64,000 nucleotides of DNA, taken from assembly GCF_024298845.1 (NCBI RefSeq), contig NZ_CP101156.1, forward strand, positions 2,108,001-2,172,000, read 5' to 3'. Under the pieces are notes generated by a model. That model was given only the letters and a program-made list of their open reading frames with translations. It searched no databases and was not told the DNA's origin. Below are positions 37,295 to 46,633 of this stretch, in pieces; the first letter of the stretch is position 1, and each line of letters begins with the position of its first letter. This DNA is from Natronosalvus amylolyticus (GTDB lineage Archaea; Halobacteriota; Halobacteria; Halobacteriales; Natrialbaceae). The translations under genes were made by a program, and so were the position numbers.

Positions 37295-37336
37295 TTACCC
37301 AGACTCGAGGACGTCACCCTCGAGTCAACTGGGTAA
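37295..37336. terminator. 16-bp stem hairpin between ahcY and the acidic protein gene
   Basis: TTACCCAG-ACTCGAGG (37295-37310) pairs with CCTCGAGT-caa-CTGGGTAA (37318-37336), giving a 16-bp stem interrupted by a 3-nt bulge. It lies 72 bp past the stop of the acidic protein gene and about 165 bp upstream of ahcY, so termination of the former or control of ahcY are both possible. SAH-dependent riboswitch features were not recognised. Confidence 0.5.
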
Positions 37337-37407
37337 GCTGGTCACGTCAGCGAAAACGGGAGGCCCCGTCAGTCGGGAATACGGTTGTGTGCTAACTGCT
37401 CGAGTGA

Positions 37408-38415
37408 TCAGGCGTCAGCGTCATCGTCGGTTTCGTCATCGTCGCCATCCTCGTCATCGCCGTCGTCATCGTCGCCATTCTCTTCGTCGCTGTCGTCATC
37501 GTCGCCATTCTCTTCGTCGCTGTCGTCATCGTCGCCTTCCTCTTCATCGCTGTCTTCATCGTCGCCTTCCTCTTCATCGCTGTCTTCATCGTCGCCTTCC
37601 TCGTCATCGCTGTCTTCATCGTCGCCTTCCTCTTCATCGCTTTCCTCTTCCTCCTCAGTCTCGTCTCCGTCATCGCTTTCCTCTTCCTCCTCAGTCTCGT
37701 CTCCGTCATCGCTTTCCTCTTCCTCCTCAGTCTCGTCTCCGTCATCGCTTTCCTCGTCGTCACCGCCCGGACCGGCGTGGGCTGGTGGACCACGGTCGTC
37801 ATCGTCGTCTCCCTCGTCGCTATCCTCGTCGTCACCGCCCGGGCCAGCGTGGGCTGGTGGACCCTGCTCGCCATCATCGGATGGGCCCGCGTGTGACGGT
37901 GGACCCGCGTGGTCCGGCGCGTTACCTGGGTTGTTCTCTACCGCGAAGTTCGCCACGGCGATGCCAAGCGGTCCGTCAGTTTCACCCTGGTGGCTCTGGA
38001 CGAACTGTGAGATCAACGTACCGAAGGAGTCGGTTTTCTCCTCGTCGTCTTCCTCACCGTCATCGGCGGCCTCGAGGAGAACTTCTTTATCTTCCGTTAC
38101 GTTGTCAACGGAAAGGGTCACGTTGACCGATTCTTCCGGCGTGTCGAGCGTTACCGTACCGTTCTCGTCGGTCGTGTGATTGCCCGCGTCCGCATACGAG
38201 GCGTTTTCGTCATCGACGCTCACCTCGAGGGTCGCGTTCTCGAGTGCGCTATCGTTCTGTTCGACCGTAACCACGATTTCGCCGTTCTGTTCGACGTCAA
38301 TCGTGAAGTCCGATTCCCCGTTGTCTGTCGCCGCGGCAGCCGCACCGAGCGGCGCCAGCGCCGAGAGGATCATGGCCGCAGCCAACATCGCTGCGACAAG
38401 TGTGTGGCGTTTCAT
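37408..38415 (-). CDS. Secreted, highly acidic repeat protein
   Basis: A 335-aa exported protein. A Sec signal peptide (MKRHTLVAAMLAAAMILSALAPLGAAAAA) is followed by a domain of about 85 residues with several N-glycosylation sequons (NATL, NASY, NHTT, NVTL, NVTE). A short conserved segment (FGTLISQFVQSH...GIAVANFAVENNPGNAPDHAGPP) leads into two GPPAHAGPGGDD units. Residues 222-328 are almost purely Asp/Glu/Ser/Gly: three 12-aa units then seven 10-aa units. The tail has no membrane anchor or PGF motif. Cation binding or cell-surface hydration is guessed; no family is recognised for the tail. Confidence 0.8.
   Translation of the reverse strand: MKRHTLVAAMLAAAMILSALAPLGAAAAATDNGESDFTIDVEQNGEIVVTVEQNDSALENATLEVSVDDENASYADAGNHTTDENGTVTLDTPEESVNVTLSVDNVTEDKEVLLEAADDGEEDDEEKTDSFGTLISQFVQSHQGETDGPLGIAVANFAVENNPGNAPDHAGPPSHAGPSDDGEQGPPAHAGPGGDDEDSDEGDDDDDRGPPAHAGPGGDDEESDDGDETEEEEESDDGDETEEEEESDDGDETEEEEESDEEEGDDEDSDDEEGDDEDSDEEEGDDEDSDEEEGDDDDSDEENGDDDDSDEENGDDDDGDDEDGDDDETDDDADA
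37432..37752. repeat. Tandem 30-bp and 36-bp repeats coding an acidic tail
   Basis: Inside the acidic protein gene, three 36-bp units (37645-37752; protein unit ESDDGDETEEEE) abut seven 30-bp units (37432-37641; protein unit SDEEEGDDED and variants). The first are nearly identical and drift towards the 3' end (EENGDDDD), as expected for expansion and decay of a slippage-prone tract. Confidence 0.9.
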
Positions 38416-38443
38416 CTACACCTCCACCACTGGGCAGATGATG

Positions 38444-38450
38444 TATAAAC
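38444..38450 (-). promoter_or_regulatory. TATA box of the acidic protein gene
   Basis: On the minus strand GTTTATA lies 29-35 bp upstream of the ATG at 38415, matching leaderless promoter spacing. Confidence 0.5.
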
Positions 38451-38696
38451 CCCGTCAGCAGTTGGGAACGGTTGACGTTCGTTTTTACGACCCCAGAACA
38501 GTTTATAGCGTTTATTGACTGTTCTCGTCGTTTATCAGTCATTGCTACTGAAACGTTCGGCGACCGATTTCGTTCGTGGCGCTGAACAGTTTTTGGTCCG
38601 CCAGTGGCCTCGAGGTGGCCGGGAGCCAACCCGGTTCGCAACGCAACCCACGACCGACGGGGGAAGTCGAAGCGGGTTTAGTCGACCGGCACACAA

Positions 38697-38703
38697 AGGG
38701 AGG
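38697..38703 (+). promoter_or_regulatory. Strong Shine-Dalgarno sequence before rnz
   Basis: The bases AAGGGAGGTA directly precede the rnz ATG with only a few bases spacing. Most genes here lack such a site, so this start is set by ribosome binding instead of leaderless initiation. Confidence 0.5.
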
Positions 38704-38705
38704 TA

Positions 38706-39641
38706 ATGCAGCTGTCTGTGACCTTTCTGGGGACGAGTGGGGCGATTCCGACGACGCAACGGAATCCGAGCAGCCTGTTCGTCGCTCGAGAGGGCGAACA
38801 ACTCCTGTTCGACGCCGGCGAAGGCACCCAGCGCCAGATGATGCGCTACAGCACCGGCTTTTCCATCTCGCACATCTTCATCACGCACACACACGGCGAC
38901 CACGTGCTCGGAATTCCCGGCTTACTCCAGACGATGGACTTCAACGACCGCGAGGCCCCGCTGACGATTCACTGTCCACGCGGCACCAGACGGGACCTGC
39001 GGTCGCTGGTCACCCTCCTCGGCAACCATCCAACCTTCCCCGTCACGATCAACGAGGTCGGTGACGGCGACGTTGCCTCCCGTGGCGAGGAGTACGAGGT
39101 ACGCGCGTTCGAGACCGACCACGACACTCGCTCGGTCGGCTACGCGCTGGTCGAGGACGACCGCAAGGGTCGGTTCGACCGCGAGCGTGCCGAGGAACTC
39201 GGCGTCCCCGTCGGCCCCGCGTTCTCGAAACTCCACGCTGGCGAAGCCGTCGAACTCGAGGACGGCACGGTCGTCGACCCCGCAGAAGTCGTCGGCGAAC
39301 CCCGTCCCGGCCGCTCGCTCGTCTACACCGGCGATACGCGACCGAGCGACCGAACGCTCGAGGTCGTCGACGAACCCGACCTGTTGATTCACGACGCCAC
39401 ATTCGCCGACGACCGGGTCGAGCGCGCCGCCGACACCGCCCACTCGACAGCCAGACAGGCCGGGTCGATCGCAAGCAAGATGGGGGCAAAACGACTCGCA
39501 CTGGTCCACCTCTCCTCGCGGTATGCCGGACAATCAGGTGATCACCTCGAGCAAGCCCGCGAAGCGTTTTCGGGTGACGACGAAGATGTCTTTGTGCCGA
39601 GCGATGGCGACAGCCTCGAGTTGCCACTGCTCGAGGACTGA
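38706..39641 (+). CDS. rnz: Ribonuclease Z (tRNA 3'-processing endonuclease)
   Basis: A 311-aa metallo-beta-lactamase-fold nuclease that removes tRNA 3' trailers. The HxHxDH motif is HTHGDH at residues 61-66, and LFDAGEGTQRQMM and the late VHLSSRY segment supply further ligand and substrate contacts. The length matches the short archaeal RNase Z. Start ATG at 38706 immediately after a GGAGGT-like stretch (agggaggtaatg), a clear Shine-Dalgarno match that is unusual among genes in this window. Confidence 0.95.
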   Translation: MQLSVTFLGTSGAIPTTQRNPSSLFVAREGEQLLFDAGEGTQRQMMRYSTGFSISHIFITHTHGDHVLGIPGLLQTMDFNDREAPLTIHCPRGTRRDLRSLVTLLGNHPTFPVTINEVGDGDVASRGEEYEVRAFETDHDTRSVGYALVEDDRKGRFDRERAEELGVPVGPAFSKLHAGEAVELEDGTVVDPAEVVGEPRPGRSLVYTGDTRPSDRTLEVVDEPDLLIHDATFADDRVERAADTAHSTARQAGSIASKMGAKRLALVHLSSRYAGQSGDHLEQAREAFSGDDEDVFVPSDGDSLELPLLED

Positions 39642-39662
39642 GTCGGTAAAAAGGGTTTGTGA

Positions 39663-40286
39663 TCAGTCGTCCGCTGGAGTGGCGGCGCTTTCACCGGTGA
39701 TATCCGACGACGAACCGAGCGTCGCTGGCGCGAGGTTACGGCTCGCCCAGACGCCACCGATTGCGGTAACCGCAGCGGCGATACCGGCGACGATCGAGTT
39801 GATCAACAGGTCGCCGAACTCGAGCGAGAAGTTCGAAAAGACCGTCCCGAGGATCGTCCCGAGTACCCAGAAGACCACCAGTCCGACGAGTGCGCTTAGC
39901 CCAGCAGCGAGGAACGTCGTCGTGTCGTCAGTCTCGAGTTTCCAACCGAGGAATGCACCGAGGAAGACGGCAATCGTAATAGCGAGCACGGGCGTAAGGA
40001 GAATCAGTTGACTGACAATCGTATCAGCAAAGTCCGGACCGCCCTCGCTGATCCCGATCGTGTCCGGGTCAACGACATCCATCAGGAGGGTAAACAGCCC
40101 TAAACCGACAGCGAGGAACGCAAACAGCGAGGAAACATATTTGATCCAGTCCACCACGATCGGTTGTTGAGCGAGATCGACGACCGAGTCGCCGTCATCC
40201 TCGACAGCCGGTGTGACCGCTTCTGGCTCAGGTTCGGTTTCCTGTACTTCGTCCGTAGTTTCATCAGCGGTGGTATCTTCTGCCAT
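39663..40286 (-). CDS. Membrane protein with acidic N-terminus, unknown
   Basis: A 207-aa protein: an acidic tail of about 45 residues (MAEDTTADETTDEVQETEPEPE...) followed by four hydrophobic segments (VSSLFAFLAVGLGLFTLLM, LILLTPVLAITIAVFLGAFLGW, FLAAGLSALVGLVVFWVLGTILG, LINSIVAGIAAAVTAIGGVW). ATG at 40286 is taken; five codons further upstream is possible. I do not recognise the family, though similar four-span proteins are common in haloarchaea. Convergent with rnz, 21 bp apart. Confidence 0.75.
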   Translation of the reverse strand: MAEDTTADETTDEVQETEPEPEAVTPAVEDDGDSVVDLAQQPIVVDWIKYVSSLFAFLAVGLGLFTLLMDVVDPDTIGISEGGPDFADTIVSQLILLTPVLAITIAVFLGAFLGWKLETDDTTTFLAAGLSALVGLVVFWVLGTILGTVFSNFSLEFGDLLINSIVAGIAAAVTAIGGVWASRNLAPATLGSSSDITGESAATPADD

Positions 40287-40540
40287 ACCTCCTCTCCTCA
40301 TGACTCCGTATTAATAATACTGGATTACCTGTCAGTCTGGAATCGTAGCAATTGGTCGGTGGGGAGTTGCCGGGACAGGCACGTACATGCCCAAACCCAC
40401 CGATTTTCGTCACGGCTCGAGTGTCGCAACTCTTCGTATCATAAGGAGAACACAGCGAGACGAGAGCGATTTCTCCCGTTCACCAACGGTCGATTTCGAG
40501 ACGGTGACGCCGCTCGAGCACGGTGAAATCCCGCCGTGGA

Positions 40541-40548
40541 TTTATATT
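40541..40548 (+). promoter_or_regulatory. TATA box deciding the GTG start at 40571
   Basis: TTTATATT is 23-30 bp upstream of GTG 40571. This spacing, and the fact that protein similarity begins at that point, supports a leaderless transcript starting at the GTG and not at the upstream in-frame GTG 40523. Confidence 0.55.
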
Positions 40549-40570
40549 CAGATATCCCCTAGCCTCTCGC

Positions 40571-42550
40571 GTGAGTACGCGAACGAGTGCGCTCGATGCA
40601 GTCGTTTTCGGGGTCGACATCCAGTCTGGTGACATTCGTGGCGATGCCCCCTCCTACGCCCTGGTCGTCTACGACGGCGATGACGAGAACCTCGAGCGAG
40701 ACGTGGTCTCCCATCGAAAGCTCCAGCGACTGATCGCCGACGTCGAACCGGCGATCATCGCGACGGACAACATGTACGAACTGGCCGCGGACAAAGACCA
40801 GTTGATTCACTTTCTGGGCTCGCTCCCCTCGAACACCAAACTGGTCCAGGTGACTGGCGACGAACAGCCCGAAACGCTCTCTCGAGTCGCCAAACGACAC
40901 GGCATCCCCTACGGCAAAGAGCCGATGCAAGAGGCCGAAGCCGCCGCCAGACTCGCCGCACACAACGTCGGTCACGAAGTCTCTGCGTTCACCGACACCA
41001 CCGAAGTCAAAGTCTCGCGCGGCCGTTCGACCGGGAAAGGCGGGTGGAGCGCCGACCGGTTTACGCGACGCATTCACGGTTCAGTCAAACGCCGCGCTCG
41101 AGAGGTCGAAAGCGCGCTCGAAGACGCCGATCTCGAGTTCGAACGCGAGGTACGAGAGGCCTACGGCGGCTTTGCCAACGCGGTCTTCACCGTCGAGGCA
41201 CAACCGGCTGACATCCCCGTTTCACGATCGCGGTCGGGTGACGTCCGCGTCGAGATCGAACGTGAGCGCCGCGACGGTATCGAGTTTCGCCCGCTCGCCA
41301 AACGTCGCGATCACGTCGTCGTCGGCATCGACCCGGGGACGACCACCGCCGTCGCCATCGTGGGCCTCGAGGGCGACGTCCTCGACGTCTGGAGTTCCCG
41401 AATGTCGACGACCGCCGACGTGATCGAGTGGATCGTCGAGCGTGGTCGCCCGATCATCGTCGCCGCCGACGTGACGCCGATGCCCGAAACCGTCGAAAAG
41501 TTCCGCCGAAGTTTCGACGCCGCCGGTTGGACACCCGAGCGTGACCTCCCGATCGACGAGAAACAACACCGCACCCGGGAGTTTCCCTACGAAGACGACC
41601 ACCAGCGAGACGCCCTGGCGGCAGCGCTGTACGCTGTCGACGATCACACCGACCAGTTCGAGCGCATCGCCCGCAAACTGCCTGCCGGTATCGACCGCGG
41701 GGAGGTAACCGCCCGCGTCGTCACCGACGGCGAAACTGTCGAAACCGTTCTCGAGGACCTGAGCGAGGACGACGAACCCGACGAGGACGAAACCGAACAC
41801 GAGCCACGCGAGCTAACCCCCGAAGAACGACGAATCCGGGACCTCGAGCGACAGGTCGAGCGCCTCGAGGACCACGTCGACACCCTCGAAGGTCGAATCG
41901 AGGACCGCGACGAGGAGATCGAAGACCTCGAGGCCGAACTCGCCGTGACCCGGCGCGAAGAGCGTCGAAAGGTCCGTAAAGACCGAGAGGTCAGCCGCCT
42001 CGAGCGCAAAGCCGAACGCCTCGAAAACGAACGCGACGAGGCACGGGACACGATCGAGGGCCTCGAGCAGAAAGTCGAGCGGATGAAAGCCCTCTGGAAA
42101 CTCGACCACTCGAACTTTGCGGACGTCTCGGAGAAGCAGGCGGGACTCGTCCCCGTCAAAGTCGTCGAACAGTTCACCAGAGGGGCGATTCAGGAAGCTG
42201 ACGAGGCCTACGGCATCGCGACCGACGACGTCGTCTACGTGCGTGACGCCAGCGGGGCCGGACGCTCGACGGCCGAACTCCTCGCGAGTTTCGAGCCACG
42301 GGTGGTCCTCAAAGACGGCGGGCTGTCGGATATCGCGAGGTCGATCCTGTTCGACCGGGACATCCCGGTCGGCCCCGCCGAAGACGTAGCAATGCAGGAA
42401 GTCGACGAGTTGGCCGTCGCTCGAGAGGCCGACGTCGAAGCCGTGATCGACGACTGGCGCGAGCGCGCCCAGGATCGAGAACGCGACCAGAAAGCCCAGA
42501 TGGTCGACCGCCTCATCAGCGAGCATCGCGCCGGGGACAACGAGGCTTAG
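40571..42550 (+). CDS. DUF460 (COG2433) protein: RNase H-fold domains with coiled coil
   Basis: A 659-aa conserved archaeal protein read from GTG as STRTSALDAVVFGVD. Residues 1-230 form one RNase H-like/RuvC-type half (FGVDIQSGD...). Residues about 250-380 form a second (VVVGIDPGTTTAVAIVGLEG, IIVAADVTPMP, DDHQRDALAAALYAV), with Asp residues in RNase H-like positions. Residues about 415-520 are a long Glu/Arg coiled coil. A C-terminal domain follows (LVPVKVVEQFTRGAI...). Family annotation is a predicted nuclease; a role in nucleic-acid processing is likely but the substrate is unknown. Confidence 0.85.
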   Translation: MSTRTSALDAVVFGVDIQSGDIRGDAPSYALVVYDGDDENLERDVVSHRKLQRLIADVEPAIIATDNMYELAADKDQLIHFLGSLPSNTKLVQVTGDEQPETLSRVAKRHGIPYGKEPMQEAEAAARLAAHNVGHEVSAFTDTTEVKVSRGRSTGKGGWSADRFTRRIHGSVKRRAREVESALEDADLEFEREVREAYGGFANAVFTVEAQPADIPVSRSRSGDVRVEIERERRDGIEFRPLAKRRDHVVVGIDPGTTTAVAIVGLEGDVLDVWSSRMSTTADVIEWIVERGRPIIVAADVTPMPETVEKFRRSFDAAGWTPERDLPIDEKQHRTREFPYEDDHQRDALAAALYAVDDHTDQFERIARKLPAGIDRGEVTARVVTDGETVETVLEDLSEDDEPDEDETEHEPRELTPEERRIRDLERQVERLEDHVDTLEGRIEDRDEEIEDLEAELAVTRREERRKVRKDREVSRLERKAERLENERDEARDTIEGLEQKVERMKALWKLDHSNFADVSEKQAGLVPVKVVEQFTRGAIQEADEAYGIATDDVVYVRDASGAGRSTAELLASFEPRVVLKDGGLSDIARSILFDRDIPVGPAEDVAMQEVDELAVAREADVEAVIDDWRERAQDRERDQKAQMVDRLISEHRAGDNEA

Positions 42551-42695
42551 TTCGACACTCGAGGCACGCCTCGATCCGGAGGCCACACTCGAGTGGGCAA
42601 TCACCCGAAAAAGTACAGCAAACCGTATCGGGCGAGTTCGTCCTCGCAAGGCCACGTACAGTCCCTTCAGATGGTGGAAGACAGAGTTCGACCGC

Positions 42696-42875
42696 TTACA
42701 TCATCCCCCACGACGAGAGCATTCCCGAGATAATCGATTTGACGACCAGTGCCACACCTGCGAGCAGCAGTGCGAGACCGGCGGCGATAAGTACGTTCTG
42801 GGACGCGATCAACGCGATACCAGCACCGACGAGCAGGATACCGAAGATACCGAGGGGGCTGAGATTGGGTCGCAT
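42696..42875 (-). CDS. Small two-span membrane protein
   Basis: A 59-aa protein, MRPNLSPLGIFGILLVG..., with two hydrophobic helices (GIFGILLVGAGIALIA, LIAAGLALLLAGVALVV) and a C-terminal WGMM. It was found by reading the minus strand directly. The clean stop, the ATG, the conserved-looking composition and the promoter-sized upstream gap support a real haloarchaeal gene. Function unknown. Confidence 0.65.
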   Translation of the reverse strand: MRPNLSPLGIFGILLVGAGIALIASQNVLIAAGLALLLAGVALVVKSIISGMLSSWGMM

Positions 42876-43003
42876 ATCCGGACAGTCTCGCCGAGAGGGT
42901 TAAGGGTGTTTCGTCGTCAGGTGACTCGAGGCAGTGTGCAAATCGGTCGCCGACGCGAAGCCAGCAATAAAAGCTTAACCCGTCCGAGAGCCAACGCCGA
43001 GAT

Positions 43004-43291
43004 ATGAGCGACGACGAGGGTGGTCGGAAGAACCTTCGCATGCCCGACGATGACGAGGTCTTCGCGACCGTCACGAACATGCTCGGTGCAAACCGGGTCA
43101 CGGTCAGATGTGCCGACGGCGAGGAACGAACCGCTCGTATTCCCGGCAAGATGCAAAAGCGAATCTGGATCCGCGAGGACGACGTCGTCCTCGTCGAGCC
43201 CTGGGACTGGCAAGACGAGAAGGCCGACATCACCTGGCGCTACGAGAAGGCAGAAGCCGACCAGCTCCGTCGAGAAGGCCACATTCAGTAG
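43004..43291 (+). CDS. eif1A: Translation initiation factor aIF-1A
   Basis: A 95-aa OB-fold factor binding the ribosomal A site during initiation. The match runs throughout: [67 protein letters not shown]-like AATAAAAGCTTAA lies about 30 bp upstream of the ATG at 43004. The haloarchaeal C-terminal extension is short. Confidence 0.96.
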   Translation: MSDDEGGRKNLRMPDDDEVFATVTNMLGANRVTVRCADGEERTARIPGKMQKRIWIREDDVVLVEPWDWQDEKADITWRYEKAEADQLRREGHIQ

Positions 43292-43510
43292 CCGTCGAGA
43301 CGTTTTTGGCTATCGACAGTTTTGATTGCCTCGAGCCTTGCTATTCCCACAATAGTTTTTTATACAGAATCGATAGCATACGATAGTATAATTTGAGTTA
43401 TTTGCTACTGAAGCCTTAGCAAAACCGATTTCCCTGGAACCAGAGCAACGTCCCGGAACCCGGGGACCACTGCAGTGAACTCCCTCTCGTGTGAGCCGCC
43501 GACTCGCCGG

Positions 43511-44509
43511 TCAGTTCCCGTCGTGGACGCCGACCAGGTCGAACGGCGAACCGTTGTCGGCACTCGAGGCCTGTTCGTAGACGACGTGGGCGGCCGCGAC
43601 ATCCTGAATCGCGAGGCCGGTCGAATCGAAGACGGAGACGCCGGTATCCGCGTCTCGGCCCGATTTGTCGCCGACGACGATCTGACCGATTTCGCCGTAG
43701 ATGTCCTCGTCCGTGAGGACGCCCGCGTTGTACGGGACGTTGATCTCACCCGAGTGGGTACACTGCTTGTGGTCGTCGATGACGATGCGGGCCGCCTTGA
43801 GCAGGTCGTCGGTCAGTTCGTGTTTGCCTTCGGCGTCTGCCCCCATCGCGTTGATGTGAGTGTGTTCGCCGACATCCTCGAGGCCCACGATGGGGTCGGT
43901 CACTGGCGTCACCGTCGAGAGGACGTCACAGTGACCGGCCTCGCTGATCGATCCTGAGCGAACGTCGAAGTCGTCGCCGTAGGCGTCGATAAATCGCTGG
44001 ACTCGTCCGTCGTCGAGGTCGCTGACGACGACCTCCTCGATGGGGCGCACGGCGGCGATGGCGTCGAGTTGGGTGTACGACTGAACGCCGGCACCGACGA
44101 TACCCAGACTGGTCGCGTCCTCGACGGCCAGATAGTCGGTGGCCACGGCCGCGGCCGCCCCCGTTCGTTTCATCGTGAGTTCGGTGCCGTCCATGATGGC
44201 CAGCGGAAACGCCGTCTCCGGATCCGAGTAGATCATCGTTCCCATGACGGTCGGTAGCTCGTACTCGCCGGGATTGTCTGGGTGGACGTTGACCCACTTC
44301 AGGCCGGCAGCGTCCCACTCGCCCGCGTCCATGTACGCCGGCATCGAGCGAAAGTCGCCGTTGTACTGTGGCAGATCGATATACGATTTGGCCGGCATCT
44401 GGGCGTTGCCGTACTCGTAGGCGGCAAAGGCGTCCTCGACGGCCCAGATGACGTCCTCCATCAGGGCGTTCTCGTCTACGTCTTCGCTATCCAATAGGAG
44501 CGTTTGCAT
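43511..44509 (-). CDS. Ornithine cyclodeaminase / mu-crystallin family dehydrogenase (alanine dehydrogenase-like)
   Basis: A 332-aa Rossmann enzyme. Substrate-side residues appear in MPAKSYIDLP, FRSMPAYM and LKWVNVHPDNP; the NAD loop is LGIVGAGVQSYTQLDA, and MKRTGAAAAVATDYLA precedes it. The family covers ornithine cyclodeaminase, archaeal alanine dehydrogenase and ketimine reductase; the archaeal alanine dehydrogenase is the commonest haloarchaeal assignment but sequence alone does not settle the substrate. Start ATG at 44509. No catabolic partner is adjacent. Confidence 0.88.
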   Translation of the reverse strand: MQTLLLDSEDVDENALMEDVIWAVEDAFAAYEYGNAQMPAKSYIDLPQYNGDFRSMPAYMDAGEWDAAGLKWVNVHPDNPGEYELPTVMGTMIYSDPETAFPLAIMDGTELTMKRTGAAAAVATDYLAVEDATSLGIVGAGVQSYTQLDAIAAVRPIEEVVVSDLDDGRVQRFIDAYGDDFDVRSGSISEAGHCDVLSTVTPVTDPIVGLEDVGEHTHINAMGADAEGKHELTDDLLKAARIVIDDHKQCTHSGEINVPYNAGVLTDEDIYGEIGQIVVGDKSGRDADTGVSVFDSTGLAIQDVAAAHVVYEQASSADNGSPFDLVGVHDGN

Positions 44510-44598
44510 AGACGCGAATTTTGCGGGACCGTACTTAGTTCATACTGAACGCCGGCGGGCGCGCAGGCGCCAGCACTCGAGTGAAGCCGTCAAATCGA

Positions 44599-44850
44599 CT
44601 ATCTGACTCGCCATCGAATCCGCGTCAGCGGATGCAACGGATTCGCGCCGTGGACGTCGTATGTAACGTCCGTGACCTCGAGCGACGGTGCCGCCTGCAA
44701 TTGTTCGAGGGCATCGTCGTTATAGCCGCGAATGGTGGAGTACCGTCGTCGGAGCAATCCGAGCGTCGTTTCGGGGTGTGGGCCGACCTGCTCGAGGTAG
44801 ACCGTACCGAGGTTCCAGACTGGAGAAGCGTCTCCGGAACCGTTCTGCAC
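44599..44850 (-). CDS. Small conserved-looking protein, unknown
   Basis: An 83-aa protein read from GTG at 44850: QNGSGDASPVWNLGTVYLEQ, then a helix with TLGLLRRRYSTIRGYNDDALEQL and a strand-rich end. An AT-rich element (TTTTTATTAAA, minus strand) lies about 16-26 bp upstream, close to leaderless spacing. Residue composition is plausible but less acidic than neighbours. Not recognised. Confidence 0.5.
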   Translation of the reverse strand: MQNGSGDASPVWNLGTVYLEQVGPHPETTLGLLRRRYSTIRGYNDDALEQLQAAPSLEVTDVTYDVHGANPLHPLTRIRWRVR

Positions 44851-44928
44851 GATAGCGTGACGTCCTTTAATAAAAATCTGATTGGTATGTGACCGGGGTA
44901 CGGCGAGCGTGAGTGGATGTGACCTATC

Positions 44929-46614
44929 TCACATCGCGCCGCCCATACCACCCATGCCGCCCATGCCGCCCATGCCACCCATACCGCCGCCTGGTGGCAT
45001 TTCCTCGTCGTCGCCGTCGTCGCTGCCGCCGCCTTTGAGTTCGCCAGCTGCGATCACGTCGTCGATACGGAGCAACATGACAGCGGCCTCGGTGGCCGAC
45101 TCGATAGCCTGACCTTTGACGCGGCGTGGCTCGTAGACGCCTTCCTCGCCCATGTCGATGGTTGCTCCGGTGTAGGCGTCCAGTCCGGCCGCGACGTCGC
45201 CGCCGTCGTGAGCGCTACGGAGTTCGACCAGCGAGTCGATGGGGTCGAGTCCAGCGTTCTCGGCGAGCGTGCGTGGGATTACCTCGAGAGCGTCGGCAAA
45301 GGCCTCGATGGCGAGCTGTTCGCGGCCTCCGACGGAGTCAGCGTAGTCACGCAGGGCAAGCGAGAGTTCGACTTCCGGCGCGCCGCCACCGGCGACGACC
45401 TGGCCGTCTTCGATGGTCGTGCGAACGACGCCGAGCGAGTCCTCGATGGCACGGTCGACTTCGTCGATGACGTGCTCGGTGCCACCGCGGAGGATGAGGG
45501 TGACGGCTTTGGCGTCTTCGACGTCCTCGACGAAGATGCGCTGGTCGCCGGCAATGTCTTTCTGGGCGACGCTGCCAGCGAAGCCGAGGTGGTCCTCGGT
45601 GAGGTCGTCGACGGTGTTGACCGCGCGGGCACCCGTCGAGCGAGCCAGTCGGCTCATGTCGCTGGATTTGACACGGCGGACGGCGATGATGCCTTCCTCG
45701 GCGAGGTAGTGCTGGGCCATGTCGTCGATACCGCCATCGACGAAGACGACGTCAGCACCGACCTCGGCGAGTTTGTCGACCATTTCCTTGAGCTGGGCTT
45801 CTTCCTGCTCGAGGAACTGCTGAAGCTGGTCGGGATCGGTGACGTTGACTTCGGCGTCGATTTCGGTCTCTTTGATCTCGAGGGCGCCGTCGATGAGCGC
45901 GATGTTGGCCTCCTCGGCGAAGTACGGCATGTTGTCGTTGACGCGCTCTTTGTCGACGATGACGCCTTCGACGAGTTCGGAGTTGTCGATGGAGCCACCG
46001 ACGACCTTCTCGACTTTGACGTTGTCCGTGTCGATGCCGTCATCGTCAGCGACGGTCTGAACGGCCTGGACGACCAGCGAGGAGAGCAGATCTTTCGCGT
46101 TCTCTGCACCTTTGCCGGTCATCGCCGTGGCAGCGATCTGCTGGAGGACTTCCTCGTCGCTCGCGTCGACGTCGATAGCGATCTCGTCGAGGACCTCGTT
46201 GGCTTTGGTCGACGCCTGTCGGTATCCCTGTGCGAGGGTGGTCGCGTGAATGTCCTGCTCGAGGAGTTCCTCGGCGCGTTTGAGCAGTTCACCGGCGACG
46301 ACGACGGCGGACGTGGTCCCGTCGCCGACCTCCTCTTCCTGGGTTTCGGAGACTTCGACGATCATGTTCGCGGCTGGGTGATCGATCTCCATCTCCGTCA
46401 GGAGGGTCACACCGTCGTTCGTGACGACGACGTTACCTGTGGAGTCGACGAGCATCTTGTCCATGCCTTTCGGTCCGAGCGTCGTGCGGACCGCTTCGGC
46501 GACGGCCTTCCCGGCCGAGATGTTCATCGACTGTGCGTCCTTTCCGGACGTTCGCTGGCTGTCGTCGGAAAGTACAATAAGCGGCTGGTTGCCCATCTGT
46601 TGTGCCATAGTCAT
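44929..46614 (-). CDS. Thermosome subunit (group II chaperonin)
   Basis: A 561-aa CCT/thermosome subunit forming the double-ring folding chamber. Family marks: [63 protein letters not shown], and the later [17 protein letters not shown]. The C-terminus is an acidic stretch followed by repeated GGM units, the flexible tail that projects into the cavity. Two starts are possible, 46614 and 46608. A strong TATA element lies 20-28 bp upstream. Haloarchaea usually have two or three paralogues; the number cannot be assigned. Confidence 0.96.
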   Translation of the reverse strand: MTMAQQMGNQPLIVLSDDSQRTSGKDAQSMNISAGKAVAEAVRTTLGPKGMDKMLVDSTGNVVVTNDGVTLLTEMEIDHPAANMIVEVSETQEEEVGDGTTSAVVVAGELLKRAEELLEQDIHATTLAQGYRQASTKANEVLDEIAIDVDASDEEVLQQIAATAMTGKGAENAKDLLSSLVVQAVQTVADDDGIDTDNVKVEKVVGGSIDNSELVEGVIVDKERVNDNMPYFAEEANIALIDGALEIKETEIDAEVNVTDPDQLQQFLEQEEAQLKEMVDKLAEVGADVVFVDGGIDDMAQHYLAEEGIIAVRRVKSSDMSRLARSTGARAVNTVDDLTEDHLGFAGSVAQKDIAGDQRIFVEDVEDAKAVTLILRGGTEHVIDEVDRAIEDSLGVVRTTIEDGQVVAGGGAPEVELSLALRDYADSVGGREQLAIEAFADALEVIPRTLAENAGLDPIDSLVELRSAHDGGDVAAGLDAYTGATIDMGEEGVYEPRRVKGQAIESATEAAVMLLRIDDVIAAGELKGGGSDDGDDEEMPPGGGMGGMGGMGGMGGMGGAM

Positions 46615-46633
46615 GGATTGATTGTTTGCTATT

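Noticed and set aside
35849-37336. 495-codon plus-strand ORF opposite ahcY
   Set aside because: Antisense shadow of a clear adenosylhomocysteinase.
37295-37336. SAH or SAM riboswitch upstream of ahcY
   Set aside because: Only a simple hairpin is seen; no known SAH/SAM riboswitch core could be recognised, and such riboswitches are not established in haloarchaea.
37173-38179. Long plus-strand open frames opposite the acidic protein gene (Arg/His- and Ser-rich)
   Set aside because: They are antisense readings of Asp/Glu codon repeats; composition is unlike any protein, and the minus strand has a signal peptide and structured N-terminus.
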